From Acidobacteriota bacterium (lineage in GTDB: Bacteria > Acidobacteriota > Terriglobia > Terriglobales > Acidobacteriaceae), in contig JAKAFB010000017.1 in NCBI GenBank assembly GCA_021818105.1, positions 1 through 49,150 of the forward strand: a stretch of DNA of 49,150 bases. Direction: 5' to 3'. This document shows positions 8,439-15,914 of the stretch, piece after piece. Position numbers and translations under genes: made by a program. How positions within the stretch are numbered: position 1 is the stretch's first letter; each line of letters begins with the position of its first letter. The notes beneath the pieces were generated by a model. That model made no database searches. It was not told where the DNA came from and was given only the letters and a program-made list of their open reading frames with translations.

Positions 8439-10199
8439 ATGAACTGGACCAGGATTGTTGTACACACAGCAGCAACATGCGCTCTATCCCTGTTTCTTGG
8501 GGCAGAAGCGCACATCAGTGCAGCGCAAACGCTGCATGCGCAAACACCACCCGCGCAATCAGCAGCCCAAACCATCCGGAATGAATGGTGGCGTCACGCT
8601 GTCATCTACGAAATCTACCCGCGCAGTTTTCAGGACTCGAACGGCGACGGGATCGGCGACATCAAGGGCATTACGGCGCGGCTCGACTACCTTCACGACC
8701 TTGGCATCGACGCCATCTGGCTTACTCCCATTTATCCTTCGCCCGGCGTCGATTATGGCTATGACATCTCTGATTACACGGCCATCGACCCGATTTACGG
8801 CACCATGCAGGATTTCGACCATTTGGTTGCCGAGGCGCGCAAGCGCAATATCCGGGTCATCATGGACTACGTCATCAATCACACGTCAGACCAGAACGAG
8901 TGGTTCAAGGAGTCGCGCTCGTCGCGGATGAATCCGAAGCGCGACTGGTACATCTGGCGTGATGGCAAAGCACCCGGGCAGCCGCCGAATAACTGGCAAT
9001 CGTGGTTCGGACACTCCGCCTGGCAGTGGGACGAAAAAACGAAGCAGTATTATTACCACTATTTTTATGTGCAGCAGCCGGACCTGAACTGGCGCAATCC
9101 CGAGGTTCATACGGCCATGGATGGCGTGCTGGACTTCTGGATGAAGCGCGGCGTTGCGGGCTTCCGCATCGATGCGGTCTCGCGCTTGTTTGAGGATCCC
9201 AACCTGCACGACGATCCCTATCTGTCGGGCCACAATGCCTACGGCGACCGCAATATTCAGCACAAGTACACTGACGATCTGCCGGAGGTGCATGAAGTGC
9301 TGAAAGAAGTGCGGCGCGTTGTTGACAAGTATCCCGGTGACCCCGTGCTGGTGACGGAAGCGGACGAGCCCAACATTGAGGCGCTCACCAGGATGTACGG
9401 CGACGGAGACGAAGTGCAGTTGCCGATGGACTTCCAGATCGCCGACGTCAACGAATTGTCCGCGCCGCGATTCCGTGAGCTGTTCAACGAAATTGAGAAC
9501 AACACGGCCCACGGCCAGCCCGAGTATTTCTTCAGTAACCATGATCAGCCGCGGCAATGGGACCGCTATGGCGACGGTGTGCATAATGACCAGATTGCGA
9601 AACTGATGGCCGTGCTGCTGCTTGCCACCCGCGGCACTCCGCAGATGTACTACGGAGAAGAACTCGGCATGAGGACCACGCCTCCGGCGCGCATTGAGGA
9701 TGTGCATGACCCCATCGGCAAGATCGGCTGGCCCAGGGAAAAGGGGCGCGACGGCGAGCGCACCCCCATGCAGTGGGACACTACAGCGCACGCGGGCTTT
9801 ACCACTGCGGCCAAGCCCTGGCTGCCTGTGCCGCCCAGCGCATCCAGCTATAACGTGGAGACGGAGAGCAGCAACCCAGACTCGATCTTCAACACCTATA
9901 AGCGACTGCTGGCGCTGCGCAAGTCCAATCCCGCCCTCCGCGACGGCTCGCAGGAGTCCATCAATAACAACGATCGCAACGTCTTCGCTTTTCTGCGCCG
10001 GAGCGGAGACTCGACCGTACTGGTGGCGCTGAATATGAGCGCCAAGGCAAGAAGGATTTCCTTTCACCTCGCCGCCAACGGGGTTCATGGAACCGCTCTG
10101 CAACCGCTCTACAGCTCCCCGCTGCCCGCAAGCAGCCGGTTGCCGCTTGATGGCGTTGTGCTTCCACCTTTTGGGGCGCTGGTTGCAGCAGTGCAATAG
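8439..10199 (+). CDS. Exported GH13 alpha-glucosidase-like enzyme (copy 1)
   Basis: 586 residues. The N-terminus (MNWTRIVVHTAATCALSLFL, then an Ala/Gln-rich stretch) is a Sec signal, so the enzyme should act in the periplasm or outside. The GH13 barrel starts at WWRHAVIYEIYPRSFQDSNG. The catalytic motifs are GFRIDAVSRL (nucleophile Asp), LVTEADEPN (acid/base Glu) and FFSNHDQPR (third Asp). The GHxxxD-type region is represented by MDYVINHTSDQNEWF. A small C-terminal beta domain follows. It resembles oligo-1,6-glucosidase or alpha-glucosidase relatives; substrate specificity cannot be read off. A close paralogue follows 143 bases downstream with a similar leader. A ribosome-binding site (AAGGA) supports ATG 8439. 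Confidence 0.93.
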   Translation: MNWTRIVVHTAATCALSLFLGAEAHISAAQTLHAQTPPAQSAAQTIRNEWWRHAVIYEIYPRSFQDSNGDGIGDIKGITARLDYLHDLGIDAIWLTPIYPSPGVDYGYDISDYTAIDPIYGTMQDFDHLVAEARKRNIRVIMDYVINHTSDQNEWFKESRSSRMNPKRDWYIWRDGKAPGQPPNNWQSWFGHSAWQWDEKTKQYYYHYFYVQQPDLNWRNPEVHTAMDGVLDFWMKRGVAGFRIDAVSRLFEDPNLHDDPYLSGHNAYGDRNIQHKYTDDLPEVHEVLKEVRRVVDKYPGDPVLVTEADEPNIEALTRMYGDGDEVQLPMDFQIADVNELSAPRFRELFNEIENNTAHGQPEYFFSNHDQPRQWDRYGDGVHNDQIAKLMAVLLLATRGTPQMYYGEELGMRTTPPARIEDVHDPIGKIGWPREKGRDGERTPMQWDTTAHAGFTTAAKPWLPVPPSASSYNVETESSNPDSIFNTYKRLLALRKSNPALRDGSQESINNNDRNVFAFLRRSGDSTVLVALNMSAKARRISFHLAANGVHGTALQPLYSSPLPASSRLPLDGVVLPPFGALVAAVQ

Positions 10200-10270
10200 C
10201 TCAACCCTGCCAAAGAAGAGAGGGCACATGAGGCGATGCTTCGGATACTCCCCGGCAGCATTGTCTCGGA

Positions 10271-10342
10271 TGTGATAGTTTGGCTTTCGTCCCACCGTTG
10301 CCGATTCCATGAGCACCGGACGGACACAAAGAGGAGACCGCA
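10271..10342 (+). promoter_or_regulatory. Duplicated leader in front of the second GH13 gene
   Basis: Second copy of the conserved upstream block (TGTGATAG at 10271, start codon at 10343). It differs from the copy at 8371-8438 by substitutions and about four bases of length. The ribosome-binding site AGAGGAG is stronger here. Conservation across the two copies marks it as a likely regulatory region, and it implies that the second gene can be transcribed on its own rather than only by read-through. Confidence 0.55.
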
Positions 10343-12139
10343 ATGAACTGGACCAAACGTATCGCCACCGGTGCGATGGCACTGGTGCTGAGCTGTGTCG
10401 CGCCTTACGCCTTCGCGCAATACTACGCGGCAAAGGCCGCGGCGCAAGCCGGCGCATCGGCCGGCAGCGAACAGAGCTGGTGGAAAAATGCCGTCATCTA
10501 TGAGGTGTATCCGCGCAGCTTTCAGGACACAAACAACGACGGCATCGGCGATCTGAACGGCATTACTGCGCGCCTGGACTACCTGAAAGACCTGGGCGTG
10601 GATGCCATCTGGCTGACGCCGATCTATCCCTCGCCGCAGGCCGACTTCGGCTATGACATCTCCGACTACGAGAATATTGACCCGCAGTATGGAACGCTGG
10701 CCGACTTTGACCGCCTGATTGCCGAGGCCAACAAGCGCCATATCCGCGTGATTCTGGACATGGTGATGAACCACACCTCGGACGAGCACAAGTGGTTTCT
10801 GGAGTCGCGCTCCTCGCGGGACAACCCTTATCGCGACTGGTATGTGTGGCGCGACGGCAAAGGCGAAACGGCCACCAGCAAGGGCGCGCCGCCGAACAAC
10901 TGGCAGTCAATGTTTGGCGGATCGGCATGGGAGTGGGATACGAAGACGCGCCAGTACTACTACCACAAGTTCTATGTGAAGCAGCCGGACCTGAACTGGA
11001 ACAACCCCATGGTGCACCAGGCCTTTAAGGACATCATGGCCTTCTGGCTCGAGCGCGGCGTGGGTGGCTTCCGCTTTGATGCGATTACCACACTCTATGA
11101 AGATCCGCAGATGCGCGACGAGGGCGTGCTGAAGGACAAGAACGGCCAGCCTATCGTGAATCTGCTGGGCGAGCCGGAGCTCGATAACTCAAAAACCGAC
11201 AACCTGCCCGGCGTGCACCCGGTAATGCAGGAGATGCGCGCCGAGGCCGACAAGTTCGACTCCGACACGTTTCCCGGCAAGCGTGTGCTCATCGGGGAGA
11301 CATACCTGCCCAATGTGGCGGAGCTGGAGAAGATGTATGGCCCTCCGGGAAAGCCGGAGTTCGAACTGCCCATGGACATGCAACTGGGCATTATCAACAA
11401 GCTGGACGTGGCAAAGTTCCGCACGCGCCTGACCGATGCCGAAGACCACCTGAACGGGCACATCCCGCTGATTGTCTTTGACAACCACGACAACCCGCGC
11501 ATCGACAAGCGCTATGGCGACGGCATCCACAATACGGACATTGAGCGCGTCATCTCAACAATTCTCTTCGCCAGTCGCGGCGCCGCAATGTTTTACTACG
11601 GCGACGAGATTGGGATGAAGACCACCCCACCCACGCGCAAGGAGGACGTGAAAGACCCTGTGGGCATCCGCTGGTGGCCAAAGATCAAGGGGCGTGATGG
11701 CGAGCGCACCCCAATGCAATGGGACGACAGCCCGAATGCCGGTTTTACGGCTGCTGACGTCGAGCCTTGGCTGCCCGTGCCGCCCTCGTACAAGACAGTC
11801 AATGTAAAGGCTGAGGAGCCTCAGCCAGACTCCTTGTTTGCCTGGTACAGGGAGCTTATTCGGCTCAAGAAGACGAACCCGGCCTTTGCCGACGGCAACA
11901 ACGTGCTACTGGATACCGCTAACACCAAGGTGCTGAGCTGGATGCGCCAGGCTCCTGGCGTGCCCACGGTGGTGGTGGCAACAAACTTTACCGCCATGCC
12001 GCAAACCGTAAGCCTAAAGGTTCCGGGAGCAGGATCCAGTGTGAAGACACTACTGAAGACTCCAGGTGCCAAGGAGCCGGCCTCGCTCCGCGCAATCCCT
12101 TTGGGCCCGTTTGGTGTCTATATCGGGGAAGTAGAGTAG
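10343..12139 (+). CDS. Exported GH13 alpha-glucosidase-like enzyme (copy 2)
   Basis: 598 residues, paralogous to the gene just upstream along its full length. A signal peptide (MNWTKRIATGAMALVLSCVA) is followed by WWKNAVIYEVYPRSFQDTNN. The catalytic motifs are GFRFDAITTL (nucleophile), VLIGETYLPN (acid/base Glu) and VFDNHDNPR. Differences from copy 1 cluster around the acid/base loop (ETYLPNVAELEKMYG here, EADEPNIEALTRMYG there) and in an insertion at about residues 255-285 (DKNGQPIVNLLGEPELDN). The two copies may therefore differ in substrate or chain-length preference. This is inference. The gene ends 29 bases before a long perfect hairpin. Confidence 0.93.
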   Translation: MNWTKRIATGAMALVLSCVAPYAFAQYYAAKAAAQAGASAGSEQSWWKNAVIYEVYPRSFQDTNNDGIGDLNGITARLDYLKDLGVDAIWLTPIYPSPQADFGYDISDYENIDPQYGTLADFDRLIAEANKRHIRVILDMVMNHTSDEHKWFLESRSSRDNPYRDWYVWRDGKGETATSKGAPPNNWQSMFGGSAWEWDTKTRQYYYHKFYVKQPDLNWNNPMVHQAFKDIMAFWLERGVGGFRFDAITTLYEDPQMRDEGVLKDKNGQPIVNLLGEPELDNSKTDNLPGVHPVMQEMRAEADKFDSDTFPGKRVLIGETYLPNVAELEKMYGPPGKPEFELPMDMQLGIINKLDVAKFRTRLTDAEDHLNGHIPLIVFDNHDNPRIDKRYGDGIHNTDIERVISTILFASRGAAMFYYGDEIGMKTTPPTRKEDVKDPVGIRWWPKIKGRDGERTPMQWDDSPNAGFTAADVEPWLPVPPSYKTVNVKAEEPQPDSLFAWYRELIRLKKTNPAFADGNNVLLDTANTKVLSWMRQAPGVPTVVVATNFTAMPQTVSLKVPGAGSSVKTLLKTPGAKEPASLRAIPLGPFGVYIGEVE

Positions 12140-12168
12140 CCAGAAACCGGCGAGCGGATCTGAATGCC

Positions 12169-12196
12169 GACGGCTTCCGCATTTGCGGAAGCCGTC
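12169..12196. terminator. Bidirectional hairpin terminator
   Basis: GACGGCTTCCGCA (12169-12181) and TGCGGAAGCCGTC (12184-12196) form a perfect 13-base inverted repeat with a minimal loop. It lies between the convergent GH13 gene and the small membrane-protein gene. The downstream T-tract (GTTTCT) is weak, but stem strength and position fit a shared terminator. Confidence 0.8.
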
Positions 12197-12220
12197 CGTG
12201 TTTCTACATGAAGTGCGGGA

Positions 12221-12448
12221 TCAAATGCCGTCGCCAGAGTCGTAGTCCGAAATTCCATATTCAGAATGTTGGTTCTCTTCCTCTGCGGAGCGGAGCTTTG
12301 CCAGGGTCTTGTGGTAGAACCATGCGGCTGCCAGGCCTCCTACGAGTGCGGATGCAACGGCGACTACGCCCACCCTCATCCAGCCGGATGACGGAGACTC
12401 CTCATGCCTATCCATCTCATAACTTACAGATTCCAAATTGTCTTCCAT
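12221..12448 (-). CDS. Small single-pass membrane protein, unknown function
   Basis: About 75 residues if started at ATG 12448 (MEDNLESVSYEMDRHEE). A polar acidic N-terminus is followed by one membrane segment (VGVVAVASALVGGLAAAWFY). A charged C-terminal tail (KLRSAEEENQ) and an acidic end complete it. A longer reading from 12541 exists, but its first 31 residues look non-coding and it would run through AAGGAG at about -20. The ribosome-binding site for 12448 is distant, so the start is not certain. I do not recognise a named family. Topology would place the acidic head and the tail on opposite faces of the inner membrane. Confidence 0.55.
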   Translation of the reverse strand: MEDNLESVSYEMDRHEESPSSGWMRVGVVAVASALVGGLAAAWFYHKTLAKLRSAEEENQHSEYGISDYDSGDGI

Positions 12449-12560
12449 GACAATGACAGTTGCTCCTTGTTTGGTGCCTGGCTGCATCTGCCAGTCTGCA
12501 GCTTGGATGCTCGAGCAGGGCAGCCGGTTTCTGTACCGCAATACGATAAAATCTAGATTT

Positions 12561-12589
12561 TTGTATTTGCTTTCCGTCGAACCTATAGT
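12561..12589 (+). promoter_or_regulatory. Sigma70-type promoter of an orphan ncRNA
   Basis: TTGTAT (12561-12566) and TATAGT (12584-12589) are separated by exactly 17 bases, matching the -35/-10 consensus at 4/6 and 5/6. It lies in a locally AT-rich patch. Transcription would start near 12596-12598, just before a structured non-coding stretch that ends at an intrinsic terminator. Confidence 0.6.
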
Positions 12590-12596
12590 ATCGTGT

Positions 12597-12704
12597 AGAT
12601 ATTCCGGTGATGGAGGTGGTCGAGCTTACCCCTCCGGACCTGGAAGTAGTTTGCGTCACTGGCCTCCCGGCACGAACAGCAAGACAGTTCGTGCCGTTTT
12701 TTTT
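12597..12704 (+). ncRNA. Orphan structured small RNA, about 108 nt, family not recognised
   Basis: This stretch contains no ORF but sits between a good promoter and a strong terminator. A closing helix pairs CCGGTGA (12604-12610) with TCACTGG (12656-12662). Inside it, GGAGG (12612-12616) pairs with CCTCC (12631-12635), leaving an unpaired purine-rich segment (GGAAGTAG) that could be functional. The RNA ends in a 10-bp stem plus eight Ts. It lacks the SRP apical motif, the 6S layout and any tRNA features, so I cannot name it. It could be a free-standing sRNA, one of the acidobacterial Acido-type motifs, or a terminating riboswitch for the exported protein gene starting about 107 bases later. 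Confidence 0.55.
12668..12704 (+). terminator. Strong intrinsic terminator of the orphan ncRNA
   Basis: CGGCACGAAC (12668-12677) pairs perfectly with GTTCGTGCCG (12687-12696) around a 9-base loop and is followed directly by eight Ts (12697-12704). This is a textbook Rho-independent terminator on the plus strand, with no coding gene ending before it. Confidence 0.9.
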
Positions 12705-12811
12705 GCCAACTGTACCTGGCACTTGGTGCAACTTCAGCGATGCGTGGCCACACGATTTTATCGCCTCCGCCCTGCTAGTCTAGAATTTTCTGGAAAGTGA
12801 GATGGCTCACA

Positions 12812-13261
12812 ATGAAGTGGGTGAAGCACCCTTGGATTCTGGGCCTTGCCGTATGCGCAATTACGGTGGCGAGCTATGCGCAATGGTCGAACCCCGCCGA
12901 TGACATCCCAGCCTATCACCCTTCCGCTCCGCTGAAGGTGAGCACACTGCAGCCGATTCTGGCGGGAGCCAAGCTCACTGGGCCAAACTTCCGCTATCCC
13001 TGGCAGGTGCATGTCTACCAGAAGGCAGCGAAGATCGGGAACGTGCTATATCAACTGCCCTGCTACTGCCGCTGTGACCGCGCTCTTGGCCACACCAGCC
13101 TGCGCAGTTGCTTTGAGGGCCTCCATGGCTCTGAGTGCTCCACCTGCGCCAAGGAGGGTGTTTTCGCCTACCAGCAGACCCGGCTGGGCAAAACCCCGGC
13201 GCAGATTCGCGCCGCCATCAACCGCCACGAGTACGAGAGCATTGACCTGGAGAAGCAGTAG
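12812..13261 (+). CDS. Exported PCYCGC-motif-type protein
   Basis: About 149 residues from ATG 12812 (MKWVKHPWILGLAVCAITVA, a clear signal peptide ending near YAQ). An in-frame GTG at 12797 would add five residues. The C-terminal half carries LPCYCRCDRALGHTSLRSCF, then GSECSTCAKEG and LGKTPAQIRAAI. The Cys-rich CYCxCD signature followed by H, C and a later CxxC is that of the PCYCGC family of exported proteins, whose function is not established. Metal or cofactor binding by the clustered cysteines is plausible. It is preceded by the orphan ncRNA and terminator and followed by ssrA. Confidence 0.75.
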   Translation: MKWVKHPWILGLAVCAITVASYAQWSNPADDIPAYHPSAPLKVSTLQPILAGAKLTGPNFRYPWQVHVYQKAAKIGNVLYQLPCYCRCDRALGHTSLRSCFEGLHGSECSTCAKEGVFAYQQTRLGKTPAQIRAAINRHEYESIDLEKQ

Positions 13262-13286
13262 CCCGGCGGCAAAGCCGGATCCAGCG

Positions 13287-13292
13287 TAGAAT
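13287..13292 (+). promoter_or_regulatory. Possible -10 box upstream of ssrA
   Basis: TAGAAT matches the -10 consensus at five of six positions, about 105 bases before the mature tmRNA 5' end. The -35 position is not recognisable. If used, it would give a precursor whose 5' leader contains the hairpin at 13372-13388 (CCCCGG/CCGGGG), ending 8 bases before the mature end. Confidence 0.25.
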
Positions 13293-13396
13293 AGAGGTAT
13301 GCAGCACGAGCCAGTTGGTCCGGCTCGCACCTTACGGACTGGTCGGTTCATCCAATGGATAGGCCGATCTACCCCGGAAATACCGGGGGACGTCAT

Positions 13397-13749
13397 GGGG
13401 GCGTCACGGTTTCGACGGGATCGATTGCGGCAAGGGAGGCATGTCGGGGTGTGGGCACCCGTAATCGCTCGCAAAAACAAAAGTTGCCAACGACAATCTG
13501 GCACTTGCTGCTTAATTAACTAAGCAGCCGTCCTCCATGGCTTTGCCTATGGGCCGTGAGCGGGCGTCGCACAGTAGGCTGGCGTGAGCGGCTCGGTCCG
13601 TGTCACTCGCGCAAGATTATCGGACTAGTTTCCGGCGCATCTTGTCCGTTCTGAGTGCCGGCGGCGAAACTTTCGGAACCGGACTGAGCATGGATTCTCC
13701 CGGCTGACAACGATTTCGGACGCGGGTTCGACTCCCGCCGCCTCCACCA
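13397..13749 (+). ncRNA. ssrA: Transfer-messenger RNA (tmRNA)
   Basis: tmRNA rescues stalled ribosomes and tags the nascent chain for proteolysis. The 5' end GGGGGCG (13397-13403) pairs with the 3' acceptor strand before the encoded CCA at 13747-13749, closing a 7-bp tRNA-like stem. TTTCGACGGG follows near the 5' end. GGACGCGGGTTCGACTCCCGCC near the 3' end is the T-arm of the tRNA-like domain. The tag reading frame at 13486-13515 is GCC AAC GAC AAT CTG GCA CTT GCT GCT TAA, giving ANDNLALAA, with a second in-frame stop region just after. About 353 nt is a normal one-piece size. The convergent glycosyltransferase gene ends 33 bases beyond it. Confidence 0.97.
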
Positions 13750-13782
13750 TAGATCAGTTGACTGATGTGGGATGAATCCGTT

Positions 13783-14886
13783 CTAGATTTTGTTTGAACG
13801 GATTGCATTCAGCAGCTTGACGTATTTCTCGATAATAGTTGGCCAGTGGTATCCCTCACGTGCGCGGATTTGCGCGCAAGCTCGCAGGGTAGACATGTCA
13901 CAGAACTCATGCTCGGCACGGTCAATCTCCTGCGCCAGATCTTCCGGTCCGTTGAAATAAATCCCGTGCTCTCCAAGCGTCTCTCGATTAAATGGGTTGT
14001 CGTGCGCAAAGATAAGGTTACCGCACCCCATCGCCTCGAGTAGCGACGGGTTTGTCCCCCCAACGCTATGACCATGGATATAAGCGAAGGAGTGGTATCG
14101 CAGGCTGATCAATTTAGCCTGGTCGTACACGGTTCCGATCATCCGGACCCGCGAATCTTGCACCGCGCGAAGCCGCTCCAGGTACGGCGCCTGGGAAAGA
14201 TGGTTCCCAATCACGACGAGTTGCTTCTTGCTGCCTGTTCGTTGAAATGCCTGAAGTATTTCCAGCACATGGTTCTCAGGCTCCAACCGGCACACAACGA
14301 GATAGTAACCCTCCTTAACGAGATTCCACTCTGCTAGAGGTTCGGCAGAAGGAGGCGTTTCTATAATCTCGCAGCCATACTCGATCACGGTACATGCTCG
14401 AAGTCTGCCGTGGCAGCTAGCAAGACTCGCCGCGATGGCTTCCGAGTCCGCTATGATGCGATTCGCCACGCGAAGGGAGGACCACTCCATCAGTCGGAAA
14501 TAGAGCTTCGCCACGCGCCCCCACTTGGCGCGCGCCCATTCCAGCCCGTCTGGATTAATCCAGACCTGGCTGCCCCACAGCCGGGGGATCAGGCAGAACG
14601 GAGCTGCGCCGTAACCCAGCATGTAGACAACGTCGTATCCGTTACGAGCGGCCCAAAGGCATTTCAGGTCAAAGAGCACGGTCTGCAGAGGGCCCAGCGC
14701 GGGAGCTGACTTGTACCGCAGTCGCACGCCTTGAAAGTCCTCAGGAGCCGGCGTCTCGCCAGATTCGCAGAAAACTGTAATATCGAATCCGCGCGCGCAG
14801 AGCCCAGTTGCGAGTTCTTCCGCAAAAGTCTCAAACCCACCATAACGCGCAGGAATTCCCTTCGTCCCGAGAATCGCCACCTTCAT
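13783..14886 (-). CDS. Glycosyltransferase family 4 / DUF1972 (rhamnosyltransferase-like)
   Basis: 367 residues from ATG 14886. This start has AAGGTG just upstream and begins directly with the fold (MKVAILGTKGIPARYGGFET). The 41-residue extension of the longer ORF looks non-coding. The N-terminal DUF1972 domain carries GTKGIPARYGGFETFAEELA. The C-terminal Rossmann domain carries YLVVCRLEPEN and the nucleotide-sugar loop GGTNPSLLEAMGCGN. Such enzymes add a sugar (often rhamnose) to a growing lipid-linked repeat unit on the cytoplasmic face. It is the last gene of the leftward polysaccharide cluster, about 120 bases after the GT2 gene and convergent with ssrA. Confidence 0.9.
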   Translation of the reverse strand: MKVAILGTKGIPARYGGFETFAEELATGLCARGFDITVFCESGETPAPEDFQGVRLRYKSAPALGPLQTVLFDLKCLWAARNGYDVVYMLGYGAAPFCLIPRLWGSQVWINPDGLEWARAKWGRVAKLYFRLMEWSSLRVANRIIADSEAIAASLASCHGRLRACTVIEYGCEIIETPPSAEPLAEWNLVKEGYYLVVCRLEPENHVLEILQAFQRTGSKKQLVVIGNHLSQAPYLERLRAVQDSRVRMIGTVYDQAKLISLRYHSFAYIHGHSVGGTNPSLLEAMGCGNLIFAHDNPFNRETLGEHGIYFNGPEDLAQEIDRAEHEFCDMSTLRACAQIRAREGYHWPTIIEKYVKLLNAIRSNKI

Positions 14887-15005
14887 CCTGTCACCTTGCC
14901 TCTGCCGCTGCGAGCACCAGTGGGCGGGGAAATGTCGCCGCGACACTTCCCAAAATGCCTCCCGCACATGCGCGCTGGATGGTAGTCGGCCTGTTCGCGC
15001 TCCGC

Positions 15006-15914
15006 TCAATCGTTGCTAGTGTTGATCTTCCCAAGCCTTCCCCTCAGTCCGTTCCCAATTGCCCTTAGGAGAGAGACAAACGCGCCACGCTGATTCCTCG
15101 ATGTCATCGTATAGAGCATTAGATGATAAAAAATCCTTGTGCTCGCGTAGAGCCTCCAACCCCAGCCCATTGTCTTCACGCGCAGGAGATAGGCCTCGTT
15201 GCGCAATTTGTATTGGTACCGGAGCACGCTATATAGATAAATATCCTTTCCGAGAATCCTCAACGTATCATCCCCGAAGTCATGCTCTAGGATAGCATTG
15301 GCAGCACAGTAACTCTGGTATCCCATGCTCTGTGCGCGAAATGCCCACTCAGTATCGACATGCTCGATAAACAAGTCTTCGCGCATCAATCCAATTTTCT
15401 TAAGAGCATCGACTCGGAGCAACGAACCGGACGCTATGAAGTTTTCGGTGGCGATGGGCTGATCTCCTAAACCATTACCTGAGATCTTGCGAACTAGGCC
15501 AAAGGTGTAACGCACTGCTGCGGGGCGAGCTCCTGATCTTCTATCAAATATCCGTGGACAAATTGCGGCGATTCGCGCGCCGCTTTCTAAAAGCCCTTTC
15601 TCAGCAGCCAACATCTTGCTAACTGTACCTTGAACTAGCGCACTGTCTTGGTCTAACAGAAGCACATAGGAATAACCTCCCTCTATGCTCAACTTGATTC
15701 CGATGTTCTGTGCTTCTGCGATACCCCTATTCTCTCCAAGCGCGACGTAGGAAACAGGCTTTCCAAACCCCTCCAAGAACGGCGGCTCGCCTGAAGCCGA
15801 CCCTGGGGTGTTATCGATCAAGAACACGCCGTCTACCTGCTCCATTAGGCTGGACAAGAGACGTTCAATCATTGGTTGGGCCGGATAATAAAGAACCACA
15901 ATTGCCGCGATCAC
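15006..15914 (-). CDS. Glycosyltransferase family 2 (rhamnosyltransferase-like)
   Basis: 302 residues if started at GTG 15914, which overlaps the upstream TGA as GTGA (15911-15914) with GGAG about 9 bases before. The product then begins VIAAIVVLYYPAQPMIERLL, the usual beginning of RfbF-type rhamnosyltransferases. The longer reading to 16142 lies inside the upstream gene and is spurious. Seen are the GT-A features LGENRGIAEAQNIGI, the DxD-like LLLDQDSALV, and FIEHVDTEWAFRAQSMGYQS. It should transfer a deoxysugar onto the repeat unit in the cytoplasm. Coupling by GTGA overlap suggests co-translation with the polymerase gene. Confidence 0.86.
   Translation of the reverse strand: MIAAIVVLYYPAQPMIERLLSSLMEQVDGVFLIDNTPGSASGEPPFLEGFGKPVSYVALGENRGIAEAQNIGIKLSIEGGYSYVLLLDQDSALVQGTVSKMLAAEKGLLESGARIAAICPRIFDRRSGARPAAVRYTFGLVRKISGNGLGDQPIATENFIASGSLLRVDALKKIGLMREDLFIEHVDTEWAFRAQSMGYQSYCAANAILEHDFGDDTLRILGKDIYLYSVLRYQYKLRNEAYLLRVKTMGWGWRLYASTRIFYHLMLYTMTSRNQRGAFVSLLRAIGNGLRGRLGKINTSND

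Noticed and set aside
8886-10457. 523-codon ORF antisense to the first GH13 gene
   Set aside because: A GC-rich reverse-strand shadow with no recognisable domain, lying opposite a clear enzyme.
12597-12704. Identification of the orphan RNA as SRP 4.5S RNA
   Set aside because: The conserved apical GGUCAGG...GGAAGGAAGCAGCC element is absent.
13700-13760. Integration site at the ssrA 3' end
   Set aside because: No second copy of the ssrA 3' end was seen elsewhere in the window.
13617-13808. ORF antisense to tmRNA reading YGGGGGSRTRVRNRC
   Set aside because: The GGGGSRTRVR pattern is the well-known spurious translation of the antisense tRNA-like end.
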